DNA of 64,000 nucleotides from Platynereis dumerilii (GCA_026936325.1 JAPTHN010000011.1:21802501-21866500), one strand, 5' to 3'. Counted from the stretch's first letter, positions 31,865 to 43,518 are shown. Numbers and translations: made by a program. The notes: generated by a model not told the origin, from the sequence alone.

Positions 31865-34800
31865 TTAGTTATAGCAAACTTGCTTACGTTTCATGTAACA
31901 CTGGTAAACAAACTCTGCAGTGTCTTTTACAAATTCCTTAGACATCAGAAGTAGCATCTTTTGATCAACATTTAGATCTTGCCAGTCAGGATGGAATTGT
32001 CCTAATTTATCGAAAAACCTCTGCCGAAAGTCATCATATAGATTACATTTAAATATAAAATGCACCTCATCTTCAATGTCATTTAGGTTACAAAAGATGC
32101 ATAATCTGAACTCTAAAGGTATTTGGGTAAATCGCCCTGTTTCCACCTTCAAGGGTAGTATACCACTTCGCAGTTGGGCAAGAACTGAGCGATGAGCACG
32201 ATCATGTACCTTATATACATATGGGTCGCACTCATGGTGAAATTTAAATCTTTTGTAAAAGCGGAGCTTTGGCAGCTGTTCAATATTACTGGACCAAGCT
32301 TGTTTTTCAAGTCTACTCAAAATTTCTTTTGCTTCGTTTATGCGAACAGCCAACATATTGTGATATACATCTAATTTTTCAATTTTTTCAAAAATTTTGA
32401 AAACGTCGCTATTCCAACTTCCAGCCTGTCTTCTTTCACGGTAGTCCCATAAGAAGATCTTTTTTGTCAGGCAATTATCACTCATGGTCACCAACCTATT
32501 CCAAAACCTCAATATCTGGATATGCCTTTTGGTTTCACAACTTATCCAGCCCATGTCACCATTTACAGCAACATTTGAAGCAAACCTGTGAGTACCGAGA
32601 TAAAACCGAATAGCCTTGTTTTGAACAGCTTCAATTTGGCTTAAACTTTGGTAACCCCATATCTCCGCTCCATACTCTAAGATTGAGGCAACACCCGAGT
32701 CATACACTTTAGTAAAAGTATTGTAACCCATACCTTTCAAATGATTGAATTTTGTACATATTGCACCTAGTGCTCTTCCAGCAGAACCCGCTATTACTGA
32801 GGCGGTTGTGTTGAAATCCAAGTGTTCATCCAGAACAAGTCCTAAATATTTATATTTCTCTGCTACCTCAAGATGGTAATTTCCGATATGAAAATCAAAG
32901 GTAGAGCGTATTTTTGATTTGTTGCGAAAATGCACAACTTTTGTTTTGCTAATGTTCACACTCATTTTCCACTGCTGACACCACCGATGTAGAATTTCAA
33001 GCAACAACTGAAGGTTTTCATCAGTCTCAGCCATAATCACCAAATCGTCAGCATAAAGAAGTGAAGTTATCATTAAATTTTCACCAAGCTTAATTCCTTT
33101 TCCACTGTCATTTAAGCATATGGCCAAATCATTAATGTATATGTTAAAAAGAGTTGGGGACAGTGTGTCTCCCTGTCTAACTCCAACACTGGAGGTGAAA
33201 CTTTCAGTTAAATGCCTATTTAATATAATACGTGCTTTACAATTTGAATATATATTATTAATGCAAGCTATTATTTTTGGTCCAAGACCAATATTGTCTA
33301 ATTTACGCACCAATAATGTTCTGTCCACCCGGTCAAAGGCTTTTTCAAAGTCTACAAAGGCTAAAAATGTGTCAAGTTTTCTACGCTTTCTATTTCGAAT
33401 GATTGTGGTTACTTTAAAAAGGTGGTCATTACAGGATCTTTTCTTACGAAAACCATTTTGTTCATCTACAATAACATTCCTGGATTCCAACGCTGAGACA
33501 ATCCTATTATTTAGCACTGACGTATACAACTTATAGATTGTTGAAAGAAGACTAATGCCGCGATATTGCAGTGGTACCCGTGGGTCTGTACTGGCACCCT
33601 TCGGCAATGGCTTTATAATGGCCATCTTCCATATGGTAGGTGTTACACTGCCTTTAAAAAATCGATCAAACAACAAAGTTAGCAGTTGCTTAGAACAGTC
33701 ATTTTTGATAATTTCATTTGGTAGATTATCAATGCCAACAGCCTTTTTATTCTTGGCTTTGTGGATCACCTTAGCAACTTCTTCATAAGTTATGTCTGCA
33801 GATAATGCCACATCAATTTCTTGTTGATTAAACTGTTGTGCAACACTTTCATCATTTAAATTATCATCAAAAAGCTCATCAACCGGGTTGTACAGTTTAC
33901 TAAACTCGTTCTTCCAAGTAGAAAGCACAAAAGCAATGTCCTTGCAGACTTCACCATTACCATCATAGACTTCCATTGGGATTTCATTATTTTGACGAGG
34001 ACCAAGCTGTTTAATATAATTCCAGAACTCTGAGGGACTATTTCTGGATACGTTTTCTATCTCCAGAACCTTTTTATGTTTGAAATTTCTTTTCCGTTTT
34101 CTATATTCTCTATCAAATTGTCTTTTAGTAGAATAAAAATCTAGTCTAAACATCCTACGATCGTTTTCTTTACATGTTAAATAAACCTTTTCCTTTTGAC
34201 ATACTAAATTCCATAAACTTTGCAGATCATCATCCCAGAATGGCTTTGATTTCTTTTTCTGTTTTCTGCTGGTAGAGGGATTCATACTATGAGATTTCAA
34301 CCACCTTTTCATTTCGTTATGGTATAAGTCAGAGAAAATTTGATATATACCATCAATTTCTGTTTGAGATTCTCCCAAAGACTCACACTTGCTTACTAAG
34401 TTACGAAAATCATCTTGAAACTCATTATTATTCATAAATGTTGGGGGTAGCCATTTGACATGGAAGCGTTCATAGTAAACGTCATCAAAATCTTGAGTTG
34501 GCATATTTTCTTCCGCCCCAATGTTAGTAATATTATTTGAATAAAGTGTTACATTAATATCAAATGTCAAAGTCAATACTGAGTGGTCTGGGATTGACCT
34601 ACTAATGTCAATAGCATCATCTGCAACATCATTGTATGTTCTCACCAACTCCCTGGCTGGACAGACATTGAATTCTTTACAATATTTTAGACAATCAGTG
34701 GGTACAATTGCATAATCAATAACTGACTTTCCTCTTGCTTGAATGAAAGTGTAGTTATCATACTCAGGTGTAACTCGCCCATTGCAAACACACATTTTGG

Positions 34801-35428
34801 CATCAAGGAGAAATTCAATCAATTCTTGTCCGTGCTTATTCTTAGTTTTGTCAAGAATCTTTCTGCTTGGGATATTATCATCAATCCCTGGGATAATATC
34901 TTGGGAATGTCCTATTTTGCCATTAACATCACCTGCCAATACCACAAAGTCACAATCAGAATTCTCATACATTAAATGCAGCAAATGTGCATAGAAACCA
35001 CTAGCATCTCTTCCCCATGTTGACTGCTCTGGGGGCAAATATAAACCAATCACCAAAAAGACATAGTCAGAACTCTTATGTACAAATTTAACAGCTAGGA
35101 TCCCATCAAGGGTCTTATCTACTACCTGAAAAGTAAATATATCATTTATCCAATTTTTAAACAAAATACACACTCCACCGTAATTCCTTTTAGCTCGTAC
35201 ATTGGTCAATAAACGATTATAGCTAATACTTGTGTAACCCTCAATATAAACCTTTTCGTCACCTTTCAAATGTGTTTCACAAAGAATAACAATATCTTTA
35301 TCCAAACCTAGTAGAACGTTTGCCTTTACAGCTTTACTCGAATCATACCAGCCGTTTATATTCCAGCACAATAATGAAATATCATTTTTCAAATCATCAT
35401 CAAACAAAATGTTGGGTTGGGTGTCATG
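31865..35428 (-). CDS. LINE ORF2: endonuclease and reverse transcriptase
   Basis: The frame is open from just after the ORF1 stop to 31865 (about 1,187 codons). Numbering from the TTG at 35407, an N-terminal APE endonuclease has WNINGW (15-20), CETH (43-46), GDVNG (159-163), IDYAIV (230-235) and DHS (274-276). The reverse transcriptase (about 550-830) has FVDFEKAFDRV (684-694), GVRQGD (742-747) and catalytic YADD (785-788). Near the C-terminus lies a Cys/His knuckle, CIFCN...EDEVHFIFKC. It nicks target DNA and copies the RNA there. No ATG is in frame before residue 146, downstream of the first catalytic residues, so initiation is unusual. Confidence 0.95.
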   Translation of the reverse strand, partial: HDTQPNILFDDDLKNDISLLCWNINGWYDSSKAVKANVLLGLDKDIVILCETHLKGDEKVYIEGYTSISYNRLLTNVRAKRNYGGVCILFKNWINDIFTFQVVDKTLDGILAVKFVHKSSDYVFLVIGLYLPPEQSTWGRDASGFYAHLLHLMYENSDCDFVVLAGDVNGKIGHSQDIIPGIDDNIPSRKILDKTKNKHGQELIEFLLDAKMCVCNGRVTPEYDNYTFIQARGKSVIDYAIVPTDCLKYCKEFNVCPARELVRTYNDVADDAIDISRSIPDHSVLTLTFDINVTLYSNNITNIGAEENMPTQDFDDVYYERFHVKWLPPTFMNNNEFQDDFRNLVSKCESLGESQTEIDGIYQIFSDLYHNEMKRWLKSHSMNPSTSRKQKKKSKPFWDDDLQSLWNLVCQKEKVYLTCKENDRRMFRLDFYSTKRQFDREYRKRKRNFKHKKVLEIENVSRNSPSEFWNYIKQLGPRQNNEIPMEVYDGNGEVCKDIAFVLSTWKNEFSKLYNPVDELFDDNLNDESVAQQFNQQEIDVALSADITYEEVAKVIHKAKNKKAVGIDNLPNEIIKNDCSKQLLTLLFDRFFKGSVTPTIWKMAIIKPLPKGASTDPRVPLQYRGISLLSTIYKLYTSVLNNRIVSALESRNVIVDEQNGFRKKRSCNDHLFKVTTIIRNRKRRKLDTFLAFVDFEKAFDRVDRTLLVRKLDNIGLGPKIIACINNIYSNCKARIILNRHLTESFTSSVGVRQGDTLSPTLFNIYINDLAICLNDSGKGIKLGENLMITSLLYADDLVIMAETDENLQLLLEILHRWCQQWKMSVNISKTKVVHFRNKSKIRSTFDFHIGNYHLEVAEKYKYLGLVLDEHLDFNTTASVIAGSAGRALGAICTKFNHLKGMGYNTFTKVYDSGVASILEYGAEIWGYQSLSQIEAVQNKAIRFYLGTHRFASNVAVNGDMGWISCETKRHIQILRFWNRLVTMSDNCLTKKIFLWDYRERRQAGSWNSDVFKIFEKIEKLDVYHNMLAVRINEAKEILSRLEKQAWSSNIEQLPKLRFYKRFKFHHECDPYVYKVHDRAHRSVLAQLRSGILPLKVETGRFTQIPLEFRLCIFCNLNDIEDEVHFIFKCNLYDDFRQRFFDKLGQFHPDWQDLNVDQKMLLLMSKEFVKDTAEFVYQCYMKRKQVCYN

Positions 35429-36301
35429 TTAATTGTTTGCAGTATTGTCATTAGCATTCTTACGTACAATTTTACCATTGCTTGTAATTTTCATATTGTT
35501 GCCACCTGGTAACAAACTCAAAATTGTCCTAAAGTTCATATCAGTCAGTCTCTCAATGTGGGTTTTGCTAGACCGAATCCATACATTTGAGTACACAGCC
35601 GAGTTAGCAAGTTTCAGTTTTGCTCGTAGTACAAGCTTCTTGTCATCCAGGTTTTCTAACTGTACTTTCACGAGAGGGTTTCCTTGTTGATTATTCCTCT
35701 GGGGCAGCCTCATAGATCGCACAACTTTTACTTGGGGTAAAGCTAAGTCATGATGTACGATATTTTGCACCTTTTCTTGGATATTTTCACCAAATGTCAT
35801 GGGCACCTTTGACATAATCACTGAGACCTCAGGATCGTATTCGGGTTCATCTTTATCCTCCAAAGCTGATAACCTTGTGCTCAAGTCATTGATTTGTGTG
35901 GTCACTCGTGAGACTTCAAGATCAACATATTGTTGCAGCTCATCAACACTGGACTTAATCTGATCTTTGATACCATCTGCTACCTTTTCTATATGCTCCT
36001 CCCTGTTGCTTTCAAATTTAGACAGTCTGTCATTCAACTTCTTGATCTCTTCATGGAAGATCTCTTTCTGTGAATCAAATGACTTATTTAGCTGCTGGAT
36101 CGACTCATACACCTGCTCCATGCTAACCAGGCCCCTTACAGGTAATCTGTCTGACCTAGTTAACTCTGGTGAGCTGCCCAGTGCACTTGCACCTTGACTG
36201 GCTTCAGTGGCCATTGAAGCGTGACTCCCTGGAGAAAGTCCACGAACCTTTTCCACTAAACTCTGGCTTTGACTAAGTTTTTTGGACCGAGTTTCTGCCA
36301 T
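35429..36301 (-). CDS. LINE ORF1: nucleic-acid-binding coiled-coil protein
   Basis: 290 residues from the first in-frame ATG (MAETRSKKL, 36301); the frame is open further upstream but without an ATG. After a Ser-rich N-terminus, a long heptad-rich region (about 59-150: VYESIQQLNKSF ... VTTQINDLSTRLSALED) predicts a coiled coil for multimer formation. A basic C-terminal half (about 160-275) with SMRLPQRNNQQGNP and LVKVQL resembles the RRM-like/C-terminal domains of L1-type ORF1 proteins. It probably coats the LINE RNA as a chaperone. It ends in TAA in the same frame as ORF2. Confidence 0.85.
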   Translation of the reverse strand: MAETRSKKLSQSQSLVEKVRGLSPGSHASMATEASQGASALGSSPELTRSDRLPVRGLVSMEQVYESIQQLNKSFDSQKEIFHEEIKKLNDRLSKFESNREEHIEKVADGIKDQIKSSVDELQQYVDLEVSRVTTQINDLSTRLSALEDKDEPEYDPEVSVIMSKVPMTFGENIQEKVQNIVHHDLALPQVKVVRSMRLPQRNNQQGNPLVKVQLENLDDKKLVLRAKLKLANSAVYSNVWIRSSKTHIERLTDMNFRTILSLLPGGNNMKITSNGKIVRKNANDNTANN

Positions 36302-39300
36302 CAGCTCTATCCTTGGTTGCTCAAAAAGCACTGTAACAATCAGTATACCTGTAACTGTCCGTATTTTCTTTAAAAACTTCAATTCTGTGCAGAGCTCAAT
36401 TCTCCTGCTTGTCTGTTGTTGATGTAGAGGGCGAAAAAGCGATATGCATCAATGTACCTGTGTGAGTTTTGAAAAAATCAAGCTTTGGAATATTATTCAA
36501 GAAAAAATGTGTCTCCCTTGCATTATGGATGACAGCATTATTTCATTGCGGATGGTTGCAGATTGAAAATTTAACTAGAATAAAGCCGTTCTGATACAGT
36601 GGCCTCTAATTCCTGATTATAAGGCAGTCATAGGCCTAATTGAAAGTATATAGACCTCAAAGCCACATGCCATGGCATTGCTTGATGTTGAAGAAATGTT
36701 TTTGTCACTTTTTTATGGGACCTATAATTTGCAAGAGTAAAAGTTGTCTGGAGATATGAGTCTTGACCTGTACAAATACCTGATGATCTTCTGTGAAAGA
36801 ATGACATATGAATGTAGACTATAATGCAGCCCAAAATCCAAAAGGGAAGTGAACTTGCATAGCCTGTGAAAAGTCATATCTGTTGTATTGAACTTGTTTC
36901 GATTTTCCCTAGCGTGATACCTTTTTTTGGAGCCCTTGCATTGATTCCTAAAATTAATTGTGTTTGAAGATCAAAACATTGGTTCAAAGTAGTCTTTATT
37001 TTTGTTACAAAATGCTTTGTTGCTTCTTCGTCTTCAGTGACATGAACTCCTACTGAAGTCACCAGGTACAGTTCGAGTATTCATTTAAAATTCCCCATCA
37101 AGGTAGACTGCGAGTCTCCCTTCTGTTGCTGACAGAGACCTTTAGAAAGTTTGCAAGCTTTTTTTGTGACTGTCACTCTGATTCAGACTTGTGGAGCTAT
37201 TTTGACTTTTGAGACAAGGATTTGGTTTCTGGGATGGAACAGGGACTGTGAGGTAAGGTGGGGCAAATATGGCCATTGGGCAAGCCAGGTAGCCTATTCA
37301 CAATCAGACATAACTGAAGTCTCAGTGTTTAATTATTTCAACAAATACTCTATAACAGTGTTTTCTATGCAATTTTTTTAATCCTCAAATTATGTTAGGC
37401 TCAGTAGGTACAACTATTTGAATAAACGATGGAATGGGTTTGTCCCATATAACCTTATGTATAGCCCTTTTTGGTTCAAATATTAAAATTAAACCAAAAA
37501 GAAAAAAACCCTATACATTTTTCTATTACCCACAATGTACCTCTATCTGAAAAATCGATAAGACAATATGGAAGTTTATGTGTCTACAAATACATGAGAA
37601 CAAACTTTTACAAGTACTAGAAACTTGGCAATCAGAAAGATTTGTAACATATAGTTTTGGTATTTATATAATGGCATGATAATGCTCCTGAAAAATATAT
37701 GAACGTGACTACCAGACAGTCTAACGTTGGATGGAAACCTCTTTCTGGTAACTAATGCCTGCATAGGGCTGGCAATGTTCTTTTTGCGGTGCTGTAAGTC
37801 TGTAAACCATGGCACTGAATGTTAGAGTAAAATTAATTTGTCCCTGGAATTTTTTCAAAAAATGTGGTTGTGTATATTACAATTGTATTACAAGTATACA
37901 TGTACAGGTATGTAGTATTTTTGCCTATGCTTTCCATGAAAGATGATAGCTGAGATTGGATAGTTCTCTGCTGATCTGGAGATTGGAGCATCTAGTGGAA
38001 AATCGTTGAACTAAACTATCATCGTATTAGTGTTGCCACCTTGTGTCTTAAGTCCATGCTTGGCTGGTATGGTCATTATGTTTTTACTTTTCTTAGGCTT
38101 TAAATCACTCAAAAAGTTTTCTGATACATCTCCTTAAATTAAACAGTACCATACAAATATATTACACTTAATGGCGGGCTGAATTAGCTTATCCATTTTA
38201 CTTTTATGGGCATTCAGCATTTCAGGTGGATTTACCACTGGGTCAGAGTGAGTTCTTAAGTTCTGAGAGGTGCTGACCCCTAGTGTTCCAAAACTAGGGG
38301 CTTTTCTCACTTGTGAAGTCCGTATTATTAATTTGATGCGTTTAGGTCCAGTTAAATCTATGCCAGTAATTGCTTTCTGTTTGTAAAGAACTGAGATCTG
38401 CAAAACTCTGAAAAAAGAAAGAAAAGGACACATTGTAATCTAAAGTCTACCGAAAACGAAGGACATAATCAAGAACAAAAAGAAGAAGATACAACAATGT
38501 GCACCAGTGTTACCTATATTTGTTCTGGAGTGATTAAGCTTTGAAATATCATTCAAGAAAAAAATATCTCCCTTGCATAACGGATGACAGCATTATTTCA
38601 ATGCGGATGTCATTGATTGAAACTTCATGTGAATAGAAAAATCCTGACACAGTTGTCTCTAAGTCCTGATTATAAGGTATATTATAAGGCGCAAAGCCAC
38701 ATACCACGACATAGATTGATGTTGAAGACATGTTTAATGATGTTTTCACTTTTTTATGGGACTTTTATAATTTATAAATGTAAAAGGTGTCTGGAGATAT
38801 GAGTTTTGACCTGTACAAAGCTGCTGATCTTCCATGAAGGAATGACATAGGAACAGGTATGTAGCCTATAATGTAGCCCAAAATACAAATGGGGATGTGA
38901 GCTTGCATGGCCTGTGAAAAGTCATACCTGTTGAATTAAACTTGTTTCTATTTTCAGAAGTGTGATATTATACCTTTTTTGGAGCTCTTGCACAGATATA
39001 TTGATTTCTATAATTAATTGTGTTTGAAGATCAAAACATTGGTTCAAAGTAGTCTTTATTTCGTGTTACAAATTGCTTCCTTTGTTGCCTCTTTGTCCTC
39101 AGTGACATGAACTCCAACTGAAGTCACCAAGTACAGTTTGAGTATTCATTTCAAATTCCCCATTGGGGTAGACTGCGAGTCTCCTCTCCGTTGCCGCCAA
39201 GGTACTTTAGAGAGTTTACAAGATTTTTCTGTGACTGTCACTCTGATTCATACTTGTGTGGCTACTTTGACTTCTGAGACAAAGATTCAGTTTCTGGGAT

Positions 39301-39999
39301 GGTACAGAGACTGTGAGGTTAGGTGCGGCAAGTATGGCCATTGGGCAAGTCAGGTAGCCTATTCAAAATCAGACATAACTAAAGTCATAGTGTTTAATTA
39401 TTTCAACAAATACACTATAACAGAGTTTTCTATGCACTTTTTATTAATTCTCAAATTATGTTAGGCACAATAGGTACAACTATTTGAATAAAAGATGGAA
39501 TGGGTTTGTCCCATATCACCTTATTTACAGCCCTTTTTGTGTCTTTAGTCCATGCTTGGCTGGTATGGTCATTGTGTTTTTAATTTTCTTAGGCTTTAAA
39601 TCTCTCAAAAAGTTTTCTGATACATCTCTTTAAATTAAACAGTACCATACAAATATATTACACTTAATGGCAGGCTGAATTAGCTTTTTAATTTTACTTT
39701 TATGGGCATTCAGCATTTCAGGTGGATTTACCACTGGGTCAGAGTGAGTTCTTAAGTTCTGAGAGGTGCTGACCCCTAGTGTTCCAAAACTAGGGGCTTT
39801 TCTCACTTGTGAAGTCCTGCAATGAGTATTATTAATTTGATGCGTTTAGGTCCAGTTAAATCTATGCCAGTAATTGCTTTCTGTTTGTAAAGAACTGAGA
39901 TCTGCAAAACTCTGAAAAAAAGAAAAAGACACATTGTAGTCTAAAGTCCACCAAAAGGCAGGGTGTAATCAAGAAGAAAAAGAAGAAGACTTAAAATGT

Positions 40000-40064
40000 G
40001 CACCAGTGTACCTAATAAACTACCCAAAATATTTCAAGTTGATCTTCCAGAGTAAAATGCTGGC

Positions 40065-40105
<41 letters not shown>

Positions 40106-40512
40106 AATTGTTGGTCCCCATTATCAGTTTTTGTGCTGGCAAGTAAAATATCTCTGACATGGGGCGGAAATGTAACATTGTAAAGACCTCCACTCTCCCA
40201 TCCCATCAACCAAGCCCCGGATCACCAACAGCTGGTCTTAGAGGGCTGGACTAACCAAATATGTCTGTCTATTTATTGATCAATTGTAATGAGACATTCT
40301 GGCAAGATTAGGCATTAGTATGTTCTATCAGGAGAAACAAAGAGAGGTCATTGCTGTACCAGTCTATCCTCGAGGAGTCCAAGATCAGAGGTCCCCTATA
40401 TACCAGATCAAAAAATTTCAAATGATTTTAAGTGGGCATCAGTATAAAGAGGTGTCTGAAGAACCCCCATAATATCAATGACATGATAGAAGCAGCAATT
40501 TGGGAATATTTA
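40000..40512. other. Insertion of unrelated sequence in unit C
   Basis: This stretch separates the first and second parts of unit C. It includes a (TA)n microsatellite at 40,071-40,100. No gene was recognised. Confidence 0.5.
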
Positions 40513-40970
40513 AAAAAAAAACATGATGCACCTGCAAAAAATTAACGTGAAGGTGAAAAGTTATTCATGAAGATGAAAAATGCTTTATGTAAATCAATTA
40601 AGATATATATTTTTTTATTATGTCCTATTTCCATATTTACTTGAGTATTGGCAAAATTATAACAATTTTGATTCGTAGCTATCGCTGGTGCAATTTTTGA
40701 AAGCTGCACCTTGTAGACCTCAAAGTCACTGCCACCGTATAGCTTAACGTTGAAGACATGTTGTCGTAACTTTTTTTATGGGACCTTTACATTTTTCAAT
40801 AGCTACGAATCAAAATTTTTATAATTTCCTAGCCCATACTCCAGTAAATATGAAAATAGGACATAATAAAGATATATATATCTTAATTGATTTACATAAA
40901 GCATTTTTCATCTTCATGAATTACTTTTCACATTCACGTTAATTTTTTGCAGGTGCATCATGTTTTTTTT
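40513..40970. repeat. Long inverted repeat, arms of about 170 bp
   Basis: Left arm 40,513-40,682 and right arm 40,799-40,970 are complementary with few mismatches. Both outer ends read ACATGATGCACCTGCAAAAA towards the centre. The 116-bp spacer contains sequence belonging to the surrounding tandem unit (TAGACCTCAAAG ... TATGGGACCT). Confidence 0.9.
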
Positions 40971-41675
40971 GTAAAAGTTGTCTGGAGATATGAGTCTTGA
41001 CCTGAAAAAATACCTGATGATCTTCCGCGAAGGAATGACCAATGAACAAGCATGTAGCCAGGTAGCCTTTTAAGTGGTCCTAAATCCAAACGGGGAATTG
41101 AGCTTGCATGGCCAGTGAAAAGTCATACCAAAGACCCATACCAAGTTTCACAACTGTAAGTGAAATGGTATGGACACAGTGGTAAATCTTACATGTGGTC
41201 CCCTTTTGTGGTGGCCATCTTGGACTTATAAAAATCTGTTGAATTAAACTTGTTTTGATTTTCCGAAGTTCGGAATTACCTTTTTTTGGAACTCTTGCAC
41301 ACCCAAAGTTCTATTGAAGTGCTCTTGCATTGATATATTGATTCCTAAAATTAATTGTGTTTGAAGATCAAAACATTGGATCAAAGTAGTCTTTATTTTC
41401 ATTACAAATTGCTTTCTTTGTTGCCGCTTTGTCCTCTGTGACATGAACTCCCACTAAAGTCACTAAGTGCAGTTTGAGTATTCATTTCAAAATCCCCATC
41501 GGGGTAGACCGTAAGTCTCCCCTCTGTTGCTGCCAAGGAACTTCAGAAAGTTTACAAGCTTTTTTTGTGACAGTCACTCTGATTCTGACTTGTGTGGCTA
41601 CTTTGACTTCTGAGACAAAGACTGGGCTTCTGGGATTGAACAGAGACTGTGAGGTAAGGTGGGGCAAATATGGCC

Positions 41676-43016
41676 CAGGGGCAAATCCACCAACAAGCTG
41701 TTAAAACAATTTATTAGGGTCGAAGTGCTTCAATAGACAAATCATTTAAATACACGTTTGCAAATATGTCATACTCTTCAAGTTGTGTTACTTCTGGTGT
41801 GTATAAATACCCAAAATAACGACGGACCGAATTTGCAGAAACTTTTCTAGAAAAAGAGGCTGGATTTGCCCCCATTATGTCAAGGCTTCCTGCTGTCCAA
41901 ATCCTAAAATTGAAATAATAAGCAAAGTAAAGATATAGATTTTGGTATGGGTATTTGGTTGTGGATGTGGAAGAGGAACATTTGGATAAATCCAAGATGG
42001 CCACCACATTAACATAGTTGCCAAAATTGCCACCACATTAAACAAATATATGGGGTAGGCCTATATCTCTGAGATGAAGAAGGTATTCCAGAAACCTTTC
42101 ATTGTTGAATGGTATAGGGGTTAGCAAGGCTCAGTAAGACGGCAGGCACAGTGAGACAAAGTCTGTAGTGTCAAACTAGTCCTGCTTACAGAACAACCCT
42201 CTTTTGTATAGTACAAAAAGTAAGTAAGTAAAAGACTGTCCTATGTCCTGATTACTTACACAGCATACGGTTAGTGGAAATTAAAAATTTTGGTTTTTAG
42301 CTGTAAAAGTAAATAATTTTGCCAAATGAATTTATATTTTTCTTATGATTCCCAAGAAAAATTGGATAACGCAAATCAATTGCCAGGTATTCAAACTTTG
42401 GTTATTTGTATAAGTTAAATAAGATGACGATCCACAATGTATAGGTAAAATTTAAAAGGAAAGCTCTGTGGGGGCACAATGAGACAGTTTGAGGTGGGGT
42501 ACAGTGAGACATCACAAAATACACTAGAAACGACCTGAATGTAGTGTACAGCTCACAATTCACAATTAAAAACAAAACGCCTGCCATAAACATCTGATTT
42601 TAGAGAGCCACAACCAAAGGGAAGCATCAGAGAAGAATTGTGATTTGTATGTTAAATAAGTCGTTCAAGTATACGGGAGCAGTGAGACACTTGACGGGCA
42701 AGGATTTAAGTCAAAGTTTCTCCAAATCTGTATAAGTTAGGAACCTGAAACTACTGGACAATACACCAAACTTCATTATCTGTAATGTGGGCCTGAACTC
42801 ATTTCACTGTTAACTGCCAAAATGTTGGAGAACTTGAAAATACAAAAACAGTCTCGCTGTGCCACGCTCTCCCCCAATTCAAAGTGCTAAGTTTAGATGC
42901 ATATTACATAATAATTATTTAAGGAGGATAATATGTACAGCAATTTAAGCACAAGTTTGAAAACATATTCCTTCCAACTGCACATGTGATACAAGTGGCT
43001 CCGTCTGTATAAGAAA
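41676..43016. other. Non-genic stretch, weak inverted-repeat element at left
   Basis: A 12-bp inverted repeat GGGGCAAATCCA (41,678-41,689; inverted 41,861-41,872) frames about 195 bp at the point where tandem unit C stops. No clear target-site duplication is present. The rest, to 43,016, holds nothing recognised. Confidence 0.4.
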
Positions 43017-43518
43017 TACAGTACCACCTGTAAATTAGTGAAACGAGTGATTGTCTCCCATTGCCGCAATGATAAGCATGGATCCTCTACTAAACTGCTT
43101 ATGGAAGCGTGAATTCTCATGCGGTGAGAAGAAAACGTATTTGGTCATGAAGGCCGATATTTGAGGCATGTGGGATGATCATGGCAGCCAATTTCCTTTG
43201 CTGTACTCTGAGTTAGGTATATATATGGATTAAAGTCTTTGATAAGTAAGAGAACCACCCTTCCCATTGAAATAACAGTGGGCTAGTGTTTCACTTACAT
43301 GTACTTATCAAAGACTTTACCCCTACCTAACTTCGAGTACGTGAAGGAAAATTGCCAGCCACTGTTATCCCACACGCCTAATATATCAGCCTTGATGACT
43401 CAATACGTTTTCCTCGCATCGGATGAGTATCCATGCTTCTATAAGCAGTCAAGTGGAGGATATTAAGCATTTCGGCAATGGCAATCACCCATTTCACTAA
43501 CTTACAAGCCGTACTGTA
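43017..43518. repeat. Long inverted repeat, arms of about 230 bp
   Basis: Left arm 43,017-43,250 and right arm 43,292-43,518 are inverted copies, diverged by roughly a fifth, around a 41-bp loop. Shared pieces include TAAAGTCTTTGATAAGTA, GAAAACGTATT and the outer TACAGTAC. It is a foldback element or an inverted duplication. Confidence 0.88.

Larger units (their letters stand above)
31180..36440 (-). mobile_element. Full-length APE-type LINE, about 5.26 kb
   Basis: Minus strand: 5' UTR (about 36,440-36,302), ORF1, ORF2, 3' UTR (31,864-31,186) and a tail of ACCAT repeats. The flanks GATATG (about 31,174 and 36,441) behave as a short target-site duplication, and units B and C show the uninterrupted site near 38,490 and 39,990. 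The endonuclease plus reverse transcriptase layout places it among APE non-LTR elements; the clade (L1/Tx1-like or another) is not resolved. Both ORFs are uninterrupted, so the copy is young. Confidence 0.92.
30117..41675. repeat. Three diverged ~2-kb tandem units (A, B, C)
   Basis: Unit A is 30,117-31,175 plus 36,441-37,520, split by the LINE. Unit B is 37,527-39,540. Unit C is 39,541-40,000 plus about 40,700-41,675, truncated at its start and broken by other insertions. Shared anchors include AACCATGGCACTGAATGTTAG (A, B), GTGCTGACCCCTAGTG (30,930; 38,270; 39,766) and TTGTGTTTGAAGATCAAAAC (36,959; 39,009; 41,357). No coding capacity was recognised. Divergence between units suggests an old duplication. 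Confidence 0.85.

Noticed and set aside
32192-36197. Plus-strand frames opposite the LINE
   Set aside because: They are antisense shadows of the LINE ORF1 and ORF2 coding sequence.
40071-40100. (TA)n tract as a regulatory site
   Set aside because: It is a plain microsatellite; nothing nearby suggests function.
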